A DNA stretch of 48,766 bases from Pyrinomonadaceae bacterium. GTDB taxonomy: Bacteria > Acidobacteriota > Blastocatellia > Pyrinomonadales > Pyrinomonadaceae. Numbering within the stretch: the stretch's first letter is position 1; every line of letters starts with the position of its first letter. Positions 16,458 to 25,352 of the stretch are shown piece by piece. The position numbers and the translations under genes are program-made. Under the pieces are notes generated by a model. It did not search any database and was not told where the DNA came from. It saw only the letters and a list, made by a program, of their open reading frames with translations. The DNA lies in the NCBI GenBank assembly GCA_022843305.1, contig JALHNX010000016.1, forward strand, positions 1 through 48,766. Reading direction: 5' to 3'.

Positions 16458-17432
16458 ATGTCGTTGAAAGTCGAAAACCTTTCCAAAAGATACGAACAAA
16501 ACTGGGTTTTGAAAGACGTTTCGTTTGATGCCGGGGAAGGCGAAATTCTCGGGATTTTCGGCGTTACCGGCGCGGGAAAATCAACTTTGATCCGCCTGAT
16601 AAGTGGTGTCGAACCGTGTAACGGCGGGGCGATTTCCTTTAATTCTAAAGACGTTACGACGCTTTCGTGCGACGAACGCAATTTTCATTTTCCGCGTGTT
16701 ACAAACGATTCGTTTTGGAAAAGTCTTTTCAAAACCGAAAAAAAATCGGCACTCGCGGACGGCGAAGGGCAGGTTTTGGCTTTGAACGAAGCACTGGAAA
16801 AAGCCGAAAGCGTTTTGCTTTTGGATGATTCGTTTTGTTATATGGACCGGCTTTTGCGCCATGAAAATTATAATAAGCTCAAAGAAAAGGTTCGGCAAAA
16901 CAAGTTAATTGTTCTCATCGCAACCAACGATTTTGACGAAGCGATGATGCTTTGCGACCGCGTTGTTGTCATAGACAAAGGCGAAGTTCTGCAAATCGGA
17001 ACGCCCGATGAAATTTACTTAAACCCCGCATCTTCAAGAACTGCATACGTTTCGGGGAGAAACAATCTGATTGTCGCGAGGCGCATCACTTCAAATAAAA
17101 CCGAAACCCCCGAATTTCAAACCATCAAAGGCGAACACCGGCTTTTCACCCAAAAAACCGAAAAATCGCGGTTTGCGCCGATCAACCAAAATAACATTTT
17201 AACAATCCGTCCCGAACATATTTCCATCTCGTTCGGTGCGTCGTTTCCCGAAGACAATCTTCTCAAAGCAAAAATCGCCGATGTCAAATTTCAAGGCGCG
17301 ACAACGCTCCTCATTTTGGACGCGGGCGGTTTGATGCTCGAAGCATTGGTTCTGCGGCTCGTCGGGCTGACTGTCGGCGAAGAATGCGTCGTCGGACTTC
17401 CGCCCGACAGGATTCAAGTGTTTAAGAATTAG
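16458..17432 (+). CDS. Orphan ABC-type ATPase with degenerate catalytic motifs and TOBE-like tail
   Basis: A 324-residue protein with the layout of MalK/PotA-type ABC ATPases: nucleotide-binding domain 1-205, then a TOBE-like beta domain (about 215-320; ILTIRPEHISI). Walker A is intact (GVTGAGKST, 35-43). Other motifs are changed: the signature LSGGQ reads LADGEGQ (99-105), Walker B ends in Asp-Asp (LLLDDSF) instead of Asp-Glu, the switch His is Asn (IATND, about 154-158), and no clear Q-loop Gln is seen. The helical region is shortened. No permease or substrate-binding gene is adjacent. It probably binds ATP but hydrolyses it poorly, or has another role. It converges on the FG-GAP subtilase across a shared terminator. 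Confidence 0.8.
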   Translation: MSLKVENLSKRYEQNWVLKDVSFDAGEGEILGIFGVTGAGKSTLIRLISGVEPCNGGAISFNSKDVTTLSCDERNFHFPRVTNDSFWKSLFKTEKKSALADGEGQVLALNEALEKAESVLLLDDSFCYMDRLLRHENYNKLKEKVRQNKLIVLIATNDFDEAMMLCDRVVVIDKGEVLQIGTPDEIYLNPASSRTAYVSGRNNLIVARRITSNKTETPEFQTIKGEHRLFTQKTEKSRFAPINQNNILTIRPEHISISFGASFPEDNLLKAKIADVKFQGATTLLILDAGGLMLEALVLRLVGLTVGEECVVGLPPDRIQVFKN

Positions 17433-17433
17433 A

Positions 17434-17470
17434 AAAAAGGGCTTCGTTCAATCAGAACGAAGCCCTTTTT
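17434..17470. terminator. Bidirectional terminator
   Basis: A 16-bp perfect stem (17434-17449 with 17455-17470; core GGGCTTCGTTC) with a 5-base loop, A-run on the left and T-run on the right. It sits between the converging ABC ATPase and subtilase genes and should end transcripts from both. Confidence 0.93.
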
Positions 17471-17489
17471 ATTTTTTAACAGGAGATTT

Positions 17490-20400
17490 TTAAGGCACAA
17501 AAGCATTGGGAACCGAAATATCGCCCGTTGTGCCGAAGGTCGTAATTAAACTTCCGGCGGTCGAGCGGTCAACATACCACGTCGAAGTTGACGGACGGAA
17601 AACCGCCGTGTCGAATTTCCCGTCGCCGTCGTAATCTCCCGGTGAAGGCGCGTCCCCGAGTGTTCCGAACGGAACGGAATAAAACGAACTGTCTTCGCTC
17701 CGAATTATAAACCATTCGCCCGTCGAAGGACGGAAAAAGGCGGGATCAGCCTTGCCGTCGCCCGTGTAATCGCCCTGCACCGGTTTGTCGGTTGAAAGTC
17801 CGAATTGGAAAGCATAAACCGTGGCGTTACTGCTGCGCTGAATCCACCATTGACCGAGCGACGGGCGATAAATCGCAACGTCGGTTTTGCCGTCACCGTC
17901 GTAATCGCCTGTAACGGGAACATCGCCCGTTGTGCCGAAAGTCGTAATCGTTGTGCCGCCGGTTGATTTCAGGATAAACCATTCATTGGTTGACGGGCGA
18001 TAAATAGTCGGGTCGGCTTTTCCGTCCGCGTCAAAATCGCCGAACAGCGGAACATCGCCCGATGAACCGAACGGGAACGAGAGAAATGAATTATCTTCCG
18101 AACGAAGAATAAACCATTCGCCCAAAGACGGACGGAAAAATGCGATGTCGGCTTTCCCGTCGCCCGTGTAATCGGCGGGAACGATTTTATCGGTTGACTG
18201 TCCGAATTGAAGCGCGGCGTTGCCGCCGTCCGAAGATTTCAGATACCACCATTCGCCGCTTGACGGGCGGAAAATCGAAATGTCGGTTTTACTGTCGCCG
18301 TCAAAGTCAACGGGTGATTTTGCATTATTATCCGGCTGGTCGGCGAAATTGAAGCCGACCAGCGCGAAATGCTGGTCGGACGCATCCGCATTGCCCAAAA
18401 TTCCGTTGCCGTTCAGAGCGGTTGCGCCGACTGTAATCGTAACCGGAGTGCCAGCCGGAATTCCTGCCGGAAGAAAGACGTTTTCGACGTTATCAATCGT
18501 GCTGTTCGCGCCGCCGGTCGTCGAATTTCCGCCGCTGAAAACGTTACCGCGATAGGTATTTGCGCCGACCGTGACGGTCAAATCCAGATTATTGACAAGT
18601 GCCGGATCGGATACTCCCGGCGGGTCTGTCCAAACCAGACTGACGCGAAACGGTTTGGTCGGATCAACCACCGTGCCGGTGTAAACGACGTTTTCCCCGA
18701 CGTTTGAAAACTCGACCGTTTCATTGACATATTTGATCGGAACGCCCGCATTGAACATATTTTTCAGATAAATGCGTCCCCAACCTTCGTTGCCGTTCGG
18801 AACGGTCGCGGTATTTGTAATTAACCCGTTCATTTCCTGCGCGGTATTGATAATCGCGGCTTTGATAAGTGCCGGACTCGGATACGCGCCCGCGTTGTTG
18901 TTTTTCCAGAACTGCGTAAACAAAGCGGCGGCTCCGGCAACCTGCGGCGCGGCGTGCGATGTTCCCGAGCTGTATGCGTGATTGGCATCGAAACAGCTTG
19001 TAACCGAACCGCAAGAACCTGCACGTGAACCGGTGATGACTGTTCCCGGCGCGGTCACATCAGGCTTGATGCGCCCGTCTGCCGTCGGACCGCGGCTCGA
19101 ACTGCTTCGCAAATCTTCCATATTATCCGCGCCTGTTCCCGTGAATTCGGGTCTGACGTTTTCGGAATTAGCCACGGCAATCGTATTTTTCGAGACCTTC
19201 GGACGCGTTAAAGTATTCGCACCGGGACCGGAATTTCCCGCCGAAAAAACAATCGTTACCGGATCAATTGTCGCGGCTAACGAACCATCCCTCACCAAAC
19301 CGTCGTAAGTTGCGGCACGCGAATCATATGCGTTATTGTTTGTTCCGCTTCCCCAGCTGTTATTTGTGATCGTGCCGCGCACGCCGTTCGGACCCAAAGT
19401 GTTCAAGGTATCGTCAACCACGGTCGTATCCGTAAAAGTATTTCCCGACACCAAAAACGGAATGTTGATGATATTCGATTTCGGCGCGATTCCGACTCCG
19501 TAGTTATAACCTGTCGGATCGAGAATTCCGAAAGGCGTGTTGCCCGCGATAATGCTCGCATTGATATGTCCGTGTCCGCCGGTTGCGCCTGCCGCCGCGC
19601 CGCGCAGCGGTCCGTGAACCGTGTTGTTTGAGGTTATGTAAAATCCGCCGTTGCCCGGAATCGAGATTCCGTCGTCCACGACGGCAACCGTTACGCCCGT
19701 GCCGTCAACGCCGAACTGCGTCAAAGGATTGTAACCCGGCGGGTTGAGAACGGTCGGACTCGTGTAATTTCCCGCCACGATCTGCGCGGCGCGTTCGTCT
19801 TCGATCTGCGGTTTTTCGTATTGATCAATTCTGACAACCTCGGGAATTTTGGCAATTTCGGCGATGTCGTTTTTGTTTGCTTCAATACGCACGATATTGA
19901 AAAAATTGTTTTCCAATTTCATTTCCGTCAAAACTCTGCCGCGAATCGTGTTGGCGATTCGATTGCGAATTTCCGGCAGATCGGCGCGTCCGAAAACCGC
20001 GACATCGAACATCGCGGTTTCGCCTTCGCTTCTTTCAACGAACAAATTTAATTCGGGTGAAATTTTATGTTCGGCGACGAATTGACCGACCCATCGAACC
20101 CGCGAATGATTGGCGGCTTTGGTGATTGCTTCGCCCTCGCCGTAAACGAAAAACGCCTGATGCGGAACATACTGCAAAATCTCGACGCCGACTTCGCGCA
20201 GTGAATCAAGCCATTCGTCCTTCACGGTCGCGCCGAACTGCACGATGTAATAACCTTTGCCGCCCGCGACCGGTTCGTTCGGCGCGACGGTTTCCGCCGG
20301 TTTATTGTAAACCGGCTCGAATTTGCCGTTCGGCAGATTAATGGTCGTTTCAACGGGCTGAAATTCCAGATCGCCTGCGCGTAATTTCGCGGTTTTATTT

Positions 20401-20687
20401 TTGGCGACGATCACGAACGAGCCGTAATCCTCGACAATTTTTCCGAGTTTAGCGATTTTCTGCGTGTCGTTCGGACCGCCGACTTTGACGCGGACAAAAT
20501 CTTTCGATTTGTCGCGCACGACATTTGTCACCGTGTCCGCTCTCGAAAATTTTTTATAAAGATTCGCATTTTGTTTTATTTCCTGCGCCTTCAGCGTCGA
20601 AACGCCGATTCCAAAATAAACCGTTAAAAATGACAAAATCACGGCAAAAGCAACGAGTTGCCGCGCAAACCACAAATTTCTTGACAT
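17490..20687 (-). CDS. Secreted S8 serine peptidase with six C-terminal FG-GAP-like repeats
   Basis: A 1065-residue secreted protein. A signal/anchor segment (9-35) is followed by an N-terminal region (about 40-300) that fits a propeptide and inhibitor-like domain. The S8 catalytic domain spans about 325-640: Asp338 in VTVAVVDDGIS, His372 in GGHGHINAS, Asn485 in SAGNSG, Ser577 in SSGTSHAAPQVAG. A beta-sandwich (about 650-790) is followed by six units of 44-45 residues, each with DxDGDGKxDxxxFRPSxGxW, a calcium-binding-loop pattern expected to form one beta-propeller. The six units fall into two similar sets of three. Likely function: extracellular protein degradation with surface or substrate attachment through the propeller. 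The same repeat type ends the protein at 43972-46074. Confidence 0.9.
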   Translation of the reverse strand: MSRNLWFARQLVAFAVILSFLTVYFGIGVSTLKAQEIKQNANLYKKFSRADTVTNVVRDKSKDFVRVKVGGPNDTQKIAKLGKIVEDYGSFVIVAKNKTAKLRAGDLEFQPVETTINLPNGKFEPVYNKPAETVAPNEPVAGGKGYYIVQFGATVKDEWLDSLREVGVEILQYVPHQAFFVYGEGEAITKAANHSRVRWVGQFVAEHKISPELNLFVERSEGETAMFDVAVFGRADLPEIRNRIANTIRGRVLTEMKLENNFFNIVRIEANKNDIAEIAKIPEVVRIDQYEKPQIEDERAAQIVAGNYTSPTVLNPPGYNPLTQFGVDGTGVTVAVVDDGISIPGNGGFYITSNNTVHGPLRGAAAGATGGHGHINASIIAGNTPFGILDPTGYNYGVGIAPKSNIINIPFLVSGNTFTDTTVVDDTLNTLGPNGVRGTITNNSWGSGTNNNAYDSRAATYDGLVRDGSLAATIDPVTIVFSAGNSGPGANTLTRPKVSKNTIAVANSENVRPEFTGTGADNMEDLRSSSSRGPTADGRIKPDVTAPGTVITGSRAGSCGSVTSCFDANHAYSSGTSHAAPQVAGAAALFTQFWKNNNAGAYPSPALIKAAIINTAQEMNGLITNTATVPNGNEGWGRIYLKNMFNAGVPIKYVNETVEFSNVGENVVYTGTVVDPTKPFRVSLVWTDPPGVSDPALVNNLDLTVTVGANTYRGNVFSGGNSTTGGANSTIDNVENVFLPAGIPAGTPVTITVGATALNGNGILGNADASDQHFALVGFNFADQPDNNAKSPVDFDGDSKTDISIFRPSSGEWWYLKSSDGGNAALQFGQSTDKIVPADYTGDGKADIAFFRPSLGEWFILRSEDNSFLSFPFGSSGDVPLFGDFDADGKADPTIYRPSTNEWFILKSTGGTTITTFGTTGDVPVTGDYDGDGKTDVAIYRPSLGQWWIQRSSNATVYAFQFGLSTDKPVQGDYTGDGKADPAFFRPSTGEWFIIRSEDSSFYSVPFGTLGDAPSPGDYDGDGKFDTAVFRPSTSTWYVDRSTAGSLITTFGTTGDISVPNAFVP

Positions 20688-20818
20688 AGATTGTTAATAC
20701 CTCAGATTTTGATTCGAGTTTTTAGACTGAATGTTTGAAATAAAATTTAGCACAAATTTATTCGGCAAAAAAGCATTTTTCGTAATTTACGGTCTTTGAC
20801 GGAAAATTTTCACAAAAA

Positions 20819-20854
20819 AAAGCCGCATTTCATCTTTTACTGAAATGCGGCTTT
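20819..20854 (-). terminator. Terminator after the OmpA-family gene
   Basis: A 14-bp perfect stem (20819-20832 with 20841-20854; core GCCGCATTTCA) and an 8-base loop. On the minus strand a run of Us follows. It lies 24 bases after the stop codon at 20879. Confidence 0.92.
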
Positions 20855-20878
20855 CAAACTGAACAATTCAAAAAAGAA

Positions 20879-22429
20879 TTAAAGCAGCGGTGTCAGAACT
20901 ATTTCGACGCGGCGGTTTTTGGCGCGGTTGGCGACCGTCGTATTCGCCGCAACCGGCAAAGTCGCGCCTAAACCTTTGGCTTCGATGCGGTCTTGATTTG
21001 CGCCCAGACTGACGATCTTATCGGCGATTGCCTGTGCGCGTTCTTGCGTTAAAGTCTGCAATTCGTCCGCCGCGCCACGATTGTCGGTGTGCGCTTCAAT
21101 CGAAATTCGATAATCCGAATTGCCCGCCAGAATCTGCGCCAGCGAGGTTACTTTCGTTTCCCCGTTCGGCGCAAAACTGCTGACGCGCGCGCTTGTCCAG
21201 AAATTTTCGGGCAGAGTCAAAACGATTCCGCGTTCGTTCTGCCGAACCGCTCCGAACTGCCGCAGACTTTGCAGCAAAGCACCTTGATTTGACTGAAACT
21301 GCGCGACGCGGTTTTGCTGTTCGACCTGCTGTTGAGCTGCCCGCTTTTCATTTTCGTATTGTTCGAGTTTTTGCTTGTCGGTTTGCTGTTCGACCTTAAT
21401 TCTGCCCATTTCTTCACGCAGTTTTCCGAGTTCGTCGCGCAATTCTCTAACCTGATTCGCATAATTTGCCGCGTCGCGTTCGGCAAGTTCGCGGTTGCGC
21501 GTTTCGCGGGCGAGTTCGGCTTTCAGATCGGAAACCTGATTGAGCGCGTCGGTGTATTTTTCTTCGGATTGGCGAATTTCCGCGTCCTGTTTGGTTCTTT
21601 CGTTGCGTTTTTCGCGGGCTTCTTTACGGACAAACGCGTTTTGTTCCGCTTTGACCGCCGCCGAAATCGCCTGCCGCGCAGTAATGTCAATCGTTTCTTC
21701 CGGTCGGCTCGCCTTCCACGCGTTTTCGGCGTTCAGCAGAAGCGATTCGGCTTGCTGAAGGTCTTCGGGCGCGTCGCGCTGCGCTCCGGCAAATCTGGCT
21801 AAGGCGACGGCTTGTTTCGCCTGCAAAATCGTCGAAGGCGTTTTCTGGTAATCAATTTCGGCGATTTCCGGCGTTCGCGCATCACGGAAAAAATCCGACG
21901 AATTGCCGAAATATTGAATCGCCCGCGTCGTCGCAATCGTTTTTCCGGTTCGTGAATACGGACTCAGATTTTCGAGCATAATTGCCTGCGACGGACGACG
22001 GACAAGAAAATGCGGTTCAGCCGTAATAATCAAAGCAAATGTTTGAAGCGGCGTTGTTACCGAAATCTTCGAATCGAATTCAAATGTTCCGCGCCGTTTG
22101 ATCTCGCCGAGATTGGCAATCTGACCGTCGGGCGAAACCGCCCACAGAACATACGTCGCATAGCCCGCGCCGAGTTCAAACGGACGCGGCATTTTCGACA
22201 CGGTAACTTCGACTTCCGTGCCGTTCTTGTTCGTCCGCTTGATTTTTCCTTCACCTTTCATTCGCGGAAAACGGGTCGTGCCGCGAAACTGCGTGATCAC
22301 CAGTTCGTCCAAAGGATAGGTGATCGCCGTCGTCTGCCGCGCGATGTCAACCTGCCCGAAAGTAAAAATTGCGGTTGAAAAAATGAATAAAAATGTCGCT
22401 ATGTATTTGAATAATTTTGAATTGTGCAT
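20879..22429 (-). CDS. OmpA-family peptidoglycan-binding protein with central coiled coil
   Basis: A 516-residue exported protein. A signal peptide (8-28; YIATFLFIFSTAIFTFGQ) is followed by a beta-rich N-terminal region of unknown type (about 30-170). Next comes a long coiled coil (about 200-385; ELARETRNRELAERDAANYA, LRDELGKLREEMGRI). The C-terminal OmpA domain is about 395-510, with ISIEAHTDNRG, ERAQAIADKI and ANRAKNRRVEIVLTPL, the part that binds diaminopimelate in peptidoglycan. It probably tethers the outer membrane or another envelope structure to the cell wall. I chose ATG 22429 (MHNSKLFKY) because it has GGGAGAAAA just upstream and begins the signal peptide; the longer frame adds 30 unlikely residues. 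Confidence 0.88.
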   Translation of the reverse strand: MHNSKLFKYIATFLFIFSTAIFTFGQVDIARQTTAITYPLDELVITQFRGTTRFPRMKGEGKIKRTNKNGTEVEVTVSKMPRPFELGAGYATYVLWAVSPDGQIANLGEIKRRGTFEFDSKISVTTPLQTFALIITAEPHFLVRRPSQAIMLENLSPYSRTGKTIATTRAIQYFGNSSDFFRDARTPEIAEIDYQKTPSTILQAKQAVALARFAGAQRDAPEDLQQAESLLLNAENAWKASRPEETIDITARQAISAAVKAEQNAFVRKEAREKRNERTKQDAEIRQSEEKYTDALNQVSDLKAELARETRNRELAERDAANYANQVRELRDELGKLREEMGRIKVEQQTDKQKLEQYENEKRAAQQQVEQQNRVAQFQSNQGALLQSLRQFGAVRQNERGIVLTLPENFWTSARVSSFAPNGETKVTSLAQILAGNSDYRISIEAHTDNRGAADELQTLTQERAQAIADKIVSLGANQDRIEAKGLGATLPVAANTTVANRAKNRRVEIVLTPLL

Positions 22430-22533
22430 ATTTTCTCCCAAAAAAGCGATGCTTTTAGAAAGATGCCATATTTTATTTTCACGTTGCAAACATCGGCTGC
22501 GATGAATTTCAGATTTCAAAGTTTAAATTTAAT

Positions 22534-22617
22534 GTACGGCATACGCGGAACGCACTTTGCCGATGATCGTTCAGATTAGCGAACTTCGCAACAAAGGGCG
22601 TTCCGCGTTTGTTGTAC
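22534..22617. repeat. Imperfect 26-bp inverted repeat
   Basis: Arms 22534-22559 and 22592-22617 match at 22 of 26 positions, sharing the core ACGCGGAACGC and the CTTTG and GTAC ends, around a 32-base spacer. The imperfect arms suggest an ageing palindromic insertion rather than a terminator. Confidence 0.75.
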
Positions 22618-22673
22618 TTTTTACCATCAATCTGATCTTTAATCGCTCTCAGATTCAAGATTGAGAACAAAAT

Positions 22674-22710
22674 AATCTGAAATCTGAAATCTGAAATCTG
22701 AAATCTTGAA
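22674..22710. repeat. AATCTGA heptamer array
   Basis: Four exact tandem copies of AATCTGA (22674-22701) are followed by the variant AATCTTGA and decayed copies to about 22760. Just upstream, AGATTCAAGATTGAG (about 22651-22665) is complementary to part of the array, so the region can fold back on itself. It is another 7-bp short tandem repeat, of different sequence from the GAGTC family. Confidence 0.8.
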
Positions 22711-22790
22711 ACCCGAAATAATCTTGAATCTTAAATCCTGAATTTGTAATCTGGAATCCCGCCAAGTATATTCAAATTTTTGTCAGGCAA

Positions 22791-24587
22791 ATGAAAGATT
22801 TCAAAAGACTCTTAAAATATCTTCGCCCATATTGGCTGATTTTTACTATTGCGGCGGTTGCGATGCTTTTCGGCGCGGCTTTTGAAACGGCGACCGGCGC
22901 ACTGCTCGTGCCGATTTTCGACCAATTTTCGGATAATCCGGCGCAGGAATCAAAAACGCTTTTCGATTTGCACAGTCTGATTCCGCGCAATGATTGGTTT
23001 CGGGCGTGGGTGATGATTTCCGTTCTACTTCTCGGATTTACGATTGCCAAAGGGATTGCCGAATATTTTTCGTCTTACCTGATGGCAAAAATCGGTCAAT
23101 CGGCGGTTCTGGATTTGCGCCGCGAGCTTTACGAGCATCTTTTAAACCAACCGACTTCATTCTTTGAACGCCATCGGACAAATTACCTCGTTTCGCGCCT
23201 CGTTAATTCTTGCGCGGCAATCGAGCTTTCGGTTTCTTCAAACCTGCGCGACGTTCTGCGCGAAACCTTTATGCTTTTCGCATTCCTCGGCGCGGCATTT
23301 TATTACAATCCGAAATTAACAATCGGCGCTCTGATAATCGCGCCGATTCTCGGCGTTTTAACGGCAAAGTTCAGCAAAGCTCTGCGAAAACTCGCCGAAG
23401 TTTCCTTCGAAGGCAACAAACTTTTGACTGACACAGCGCAGGAAACGCTCGCCAATCAAACAATCGTCAAAGCCTACACCGCCGAAGAACGCGAAAAGAC
23501 CCGTTTTTTGAATGTTGCGAAAATTATTGCCCGCGCCAATCTGCGTTCGGGACAAATTGCCGCGACATCGCCGCCGACAATCGAGCTGATCGGCATTATC
23601 GCCGTCATTATCTTTTTCTATTTCGGCTTGCGCGAGATCAATGCCGGCGCGATAAATGCTTCGCAGTTTTTCGCTTTTCTGTTCTTTTTGTTCAGAAGCT
23701 ATGACCCGATGCGAAAAATCTCGCGCCAGCATAATGAATTGACCAAAGCCTTTGCCGCCGCCCGCGACGTTTGGGATATTTTGGACGAAGACGAAGTTCT
23801 GCCCGAAAAGCCGAATGCGGTCGGGCTTAAAAATTTGCAGAACAAAATCGAACTGCGCGATGTTTCGTTCAATTATCAAACCGACGAAAAAAAGATCCTT
23901 CAGAACATCAATCTGGAAATTCCGAAAGGCTCGATGATCGCGCTCGTCGGCGAAAGCGGCGGCGGAAAATCGAGTTTGATAAAACTGGTGCAAAGGCTTT
24001 ACGATCCGACGGACGGCGCGATTTTGTGGGACGAAACCGATTTGCGCGACGCAAAGATTTTAAGTTTGAAAAAGCAAATCGCGCTCGTCACGCAGGAAAC
24101 CGTACTTTTTAACGACACGATCCGTTACAACATTTCCTACGGCGACCCGAACGCTTCGGACGAACAAATCAAAGAAGCCGCACGGATCGCATTTGCCGAC
24201 GATTTTATCGGCGAACTGCCGAACGGCTACGATACGCTCGTCGGCGAACGCGGAATTTTTCTTTCCGGCGGTCAACGCCAAAGAATTGCGATTGCGCGAG
24301 CCGTTTTGATCAACGCGCCGGTTTTGATTTTGGACGAAGCAACTTCCGCCCTCGACACCGAAAGCGAAAGACTCGTCCAAAAAGCCTTGGCAAATCTGAT
24401 GCAGAACAAGACTTCAATTGTCATCGCACACCGCCTTTCGACCATCCGAAAGGCAAACAAGATCGTCGTCATGGAAAAAGGCAAAATCGTCCAAACCGGG
24501 ACGCACAACGAGCTTCTCGAAAAGGGCGGAACATATAAACGGCTTTACGAATTGCAGTTTGCCGAAGAAGAGGAAGTTTCCCTGTGA
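22791..24587 (+). CDS. MsbA-like ABC exporter (fused membrane and ATPase domains)
   Basis: A 598-residue half-transporter that would act as a homodimer in the inner membrane. Residues 1-320 hold six membrane helices; the ATPase domain is 350-590. Motifs are complete: Walker A GESGGGKS (387-394), Q-loop in LVTQETVLFNDTI, signature LSGGQRQR (491-498), Walker B VLILDE with catalytic Glu516, D-loop SALD, and switch His547 in IAHRLST. The closest family is MsbA/lipid exporters (LPS core-lipid A flipping), but related drug exporters look alike, so the substrate is inferred. ATG 22791 follows repeat-rich DNA without a clear ribosome site. A toxin-antitoxin pair follows 37 bases after the stop. Confidence 0.88.
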   Translation: MKDFKRLLKYLRPYWLIFTIAAVAMLFGAAFETATGALLVPIFDQFSDNPAQESKTLFDLHSLIPRNDWFRAWVMISVLLLGFTIAKGIAEYFSSYLMAKIGQSAVLDLRRELYEHLLNQPTSFFERHRTNYLVSRLVNSCAAIELSVSSNLRDVLRETFMLFAFLGAAFYYNPKLTIGALIIAPILGVLTAKFSKALRKLAEVSFEGNKLLTDTAQETLANQTIVKAYTAEEREKTRFLNVAKIIARANLRSGQIAATSPPTIELIGIIAVIIFFYFGLREINAGAINASQFFAFLFFLFRSYDPMRKISRQHNELTKAFAAARDVWDILDEDEVLPEKPNAVGLKNLQNKIELRDVSFNYQTDEKKILQNINLEIPKGSMIALVGESGGGKSSLIKLVQRLYDPTDGAILWDETDLRDAKILSLKKQIALVTQETVLFNDTIRYNISYGDPNASDEQIKEAARIAFADDFIGELPNGYDTLVGERGIFLSGGQRQRIAIARAVLINAPVLILDEATSALDTESERLVQKALANLMQNKTSIVIAHRLSTIRKANKIVVMEKGKIVQTGTHNELLEKGGTYKRLYELQFAEEEEVSL

Positions 24588-24623
24588 TTTATGTTAAAAT
24601 GGCTGACAAAAGGAGATTGAATT

Positions 24624-24869
24624 ATGATGACTCCAACTGAAATCTTGAACGAAATCAACAAATTGCCGCAGAACGAACGCCAAAAAATAGTTGATTCTTT
24701 AGCCGAAAAAGACGAAGAATCTATAGCCCTTCGTCTTCAAAAATCTTTGTATGAAGACGGGCTTTTGCGTGAAATCAGAACAAACAAATCTAACAAAGTT
24801 GCTGACTTTAAACCGATAAAAATTGAGGGCGAACCGTTATCTGAAACTATCATCAGGGAGCGTGGTTAA
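24624..24869 (+). CDS. Probable antitoxin of a PIN-domain toxin-antitoxin pair
   Basis: An 81-residue acidic/basic helical protein (TPTEILNEINKLPQNERQKIVDSLAEK) with an extended C-terminal tail (VADFKPIKIEGEPLSETIIRERG) of the kind that wraps around a PIN toxin. Start ATG 24624 has AAAGGAG upstream at good spacing; a second ATG follows immediately. Its stop overlaps the toxin start by one base (TAATG), the usual coupling for such modules. No clear DNA-binding ribbon-helix-helix or AbrB motif is visible, so the antitoxin class is unassigned. Confidence 0.75.
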   Translation: MMTPTEILNEINKLPQNERQKIVDSLAEKDEESIALRLQKSLYEDGLLREIRTNKSNKVADFKPIKIEGEPLSETIIRERG

Positions 24870-25345
24870 TGGATTTTTGTTTTTTTGACAGCAGCGCGGC
24901 AGTTAAAAACTATATCGCGGAAATCGGTTCAAATTGGGTAAAATCTATTTTAATCAATATTCCGAAAACGGAAATCTATATGACTTCGATCACCGAAGTT
25001 GAAGTCGTGGCTGCTTTTGCCCGCCGCCGAAAAGGAATGTCGCTGTCGTTAATTGATGCTAACACGGCGATTACGCAGTTTAAATCCGATTTTTCCAGAG
25101 ATTTTAATACCATAGACATAACCGCTAAAATTATTTCACAAGCCGTGAATTTATCCGACAAGCATTCGCTGCGCGGTTATGATGCGGTTCAGTTAGCTTC
25201 GGCTTTGGAAATTTATTTGCGTTTGGATGCGCTCGGAATTGATTTTTCGCTTACGCCGTTCACTTTTGTTTCTGCTGACAATGGATTGAATGCAGCGGCT
25301 ATCTCGGAAGGTTTAAGCGTTGAAAATCCGAATAATTATCCGTAA
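24869..25345 (+). CDS. PIN-domain ribonuclease toxin (VapC-like)
   Basis: A 158-residue PIN-domain protein. The conserved acidic residues are visible: Asp7 in FFDSSAAVKNYIAE, Glu43 in SITEVEVVAA, Asp105 in RGYDAVQLASAL, and Asp137 in FVSADNGLN. These form the Mg-dependent RNase site of VapC-type toxins, which cut tRNA or rRNA to halt translation. It is coupled by a one-base overlap to the upstream antitoxin-like gene. The pair sits between the exporter gene and the yicC-gmk-rpoZ cluster, only seven bases before yicC, so it may have been inserted there and read-through could supply part of yicC expression. Confidence 0.88.
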   Translation: MDFCFFDSSAAVKNYIAEIGSNWVKSILINIPKTEIYMTSITEVEVVAAFARRRKGMSLSLIDANTAITQFKSDFSRDFNTIDITAKIISQAVNLSDKHSLRGYDAVQLASALEIYLRLDALGIDFSLTPFTFVSADNGLNAAAISEGLSVENPNNYP

Positions 25346-25352
25346 AAATTTT

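Larger units (their letters stand above)
22430..22790. other. Divergent intergenic region with palindrome and heptamer repeats
   Basis: This 361-base gap separates the OmpA-family gene (minus) from the exporter gene (plus) and must hold both promoters. It contains an imperfect 26-bp palindrome (22534-22617) and an AATCTGA heptamer array (22674-22710) next to an inverted AGATTCAAGATT/AATCTTGAATCT pair. No gene is evident. Confidence 0.6.
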
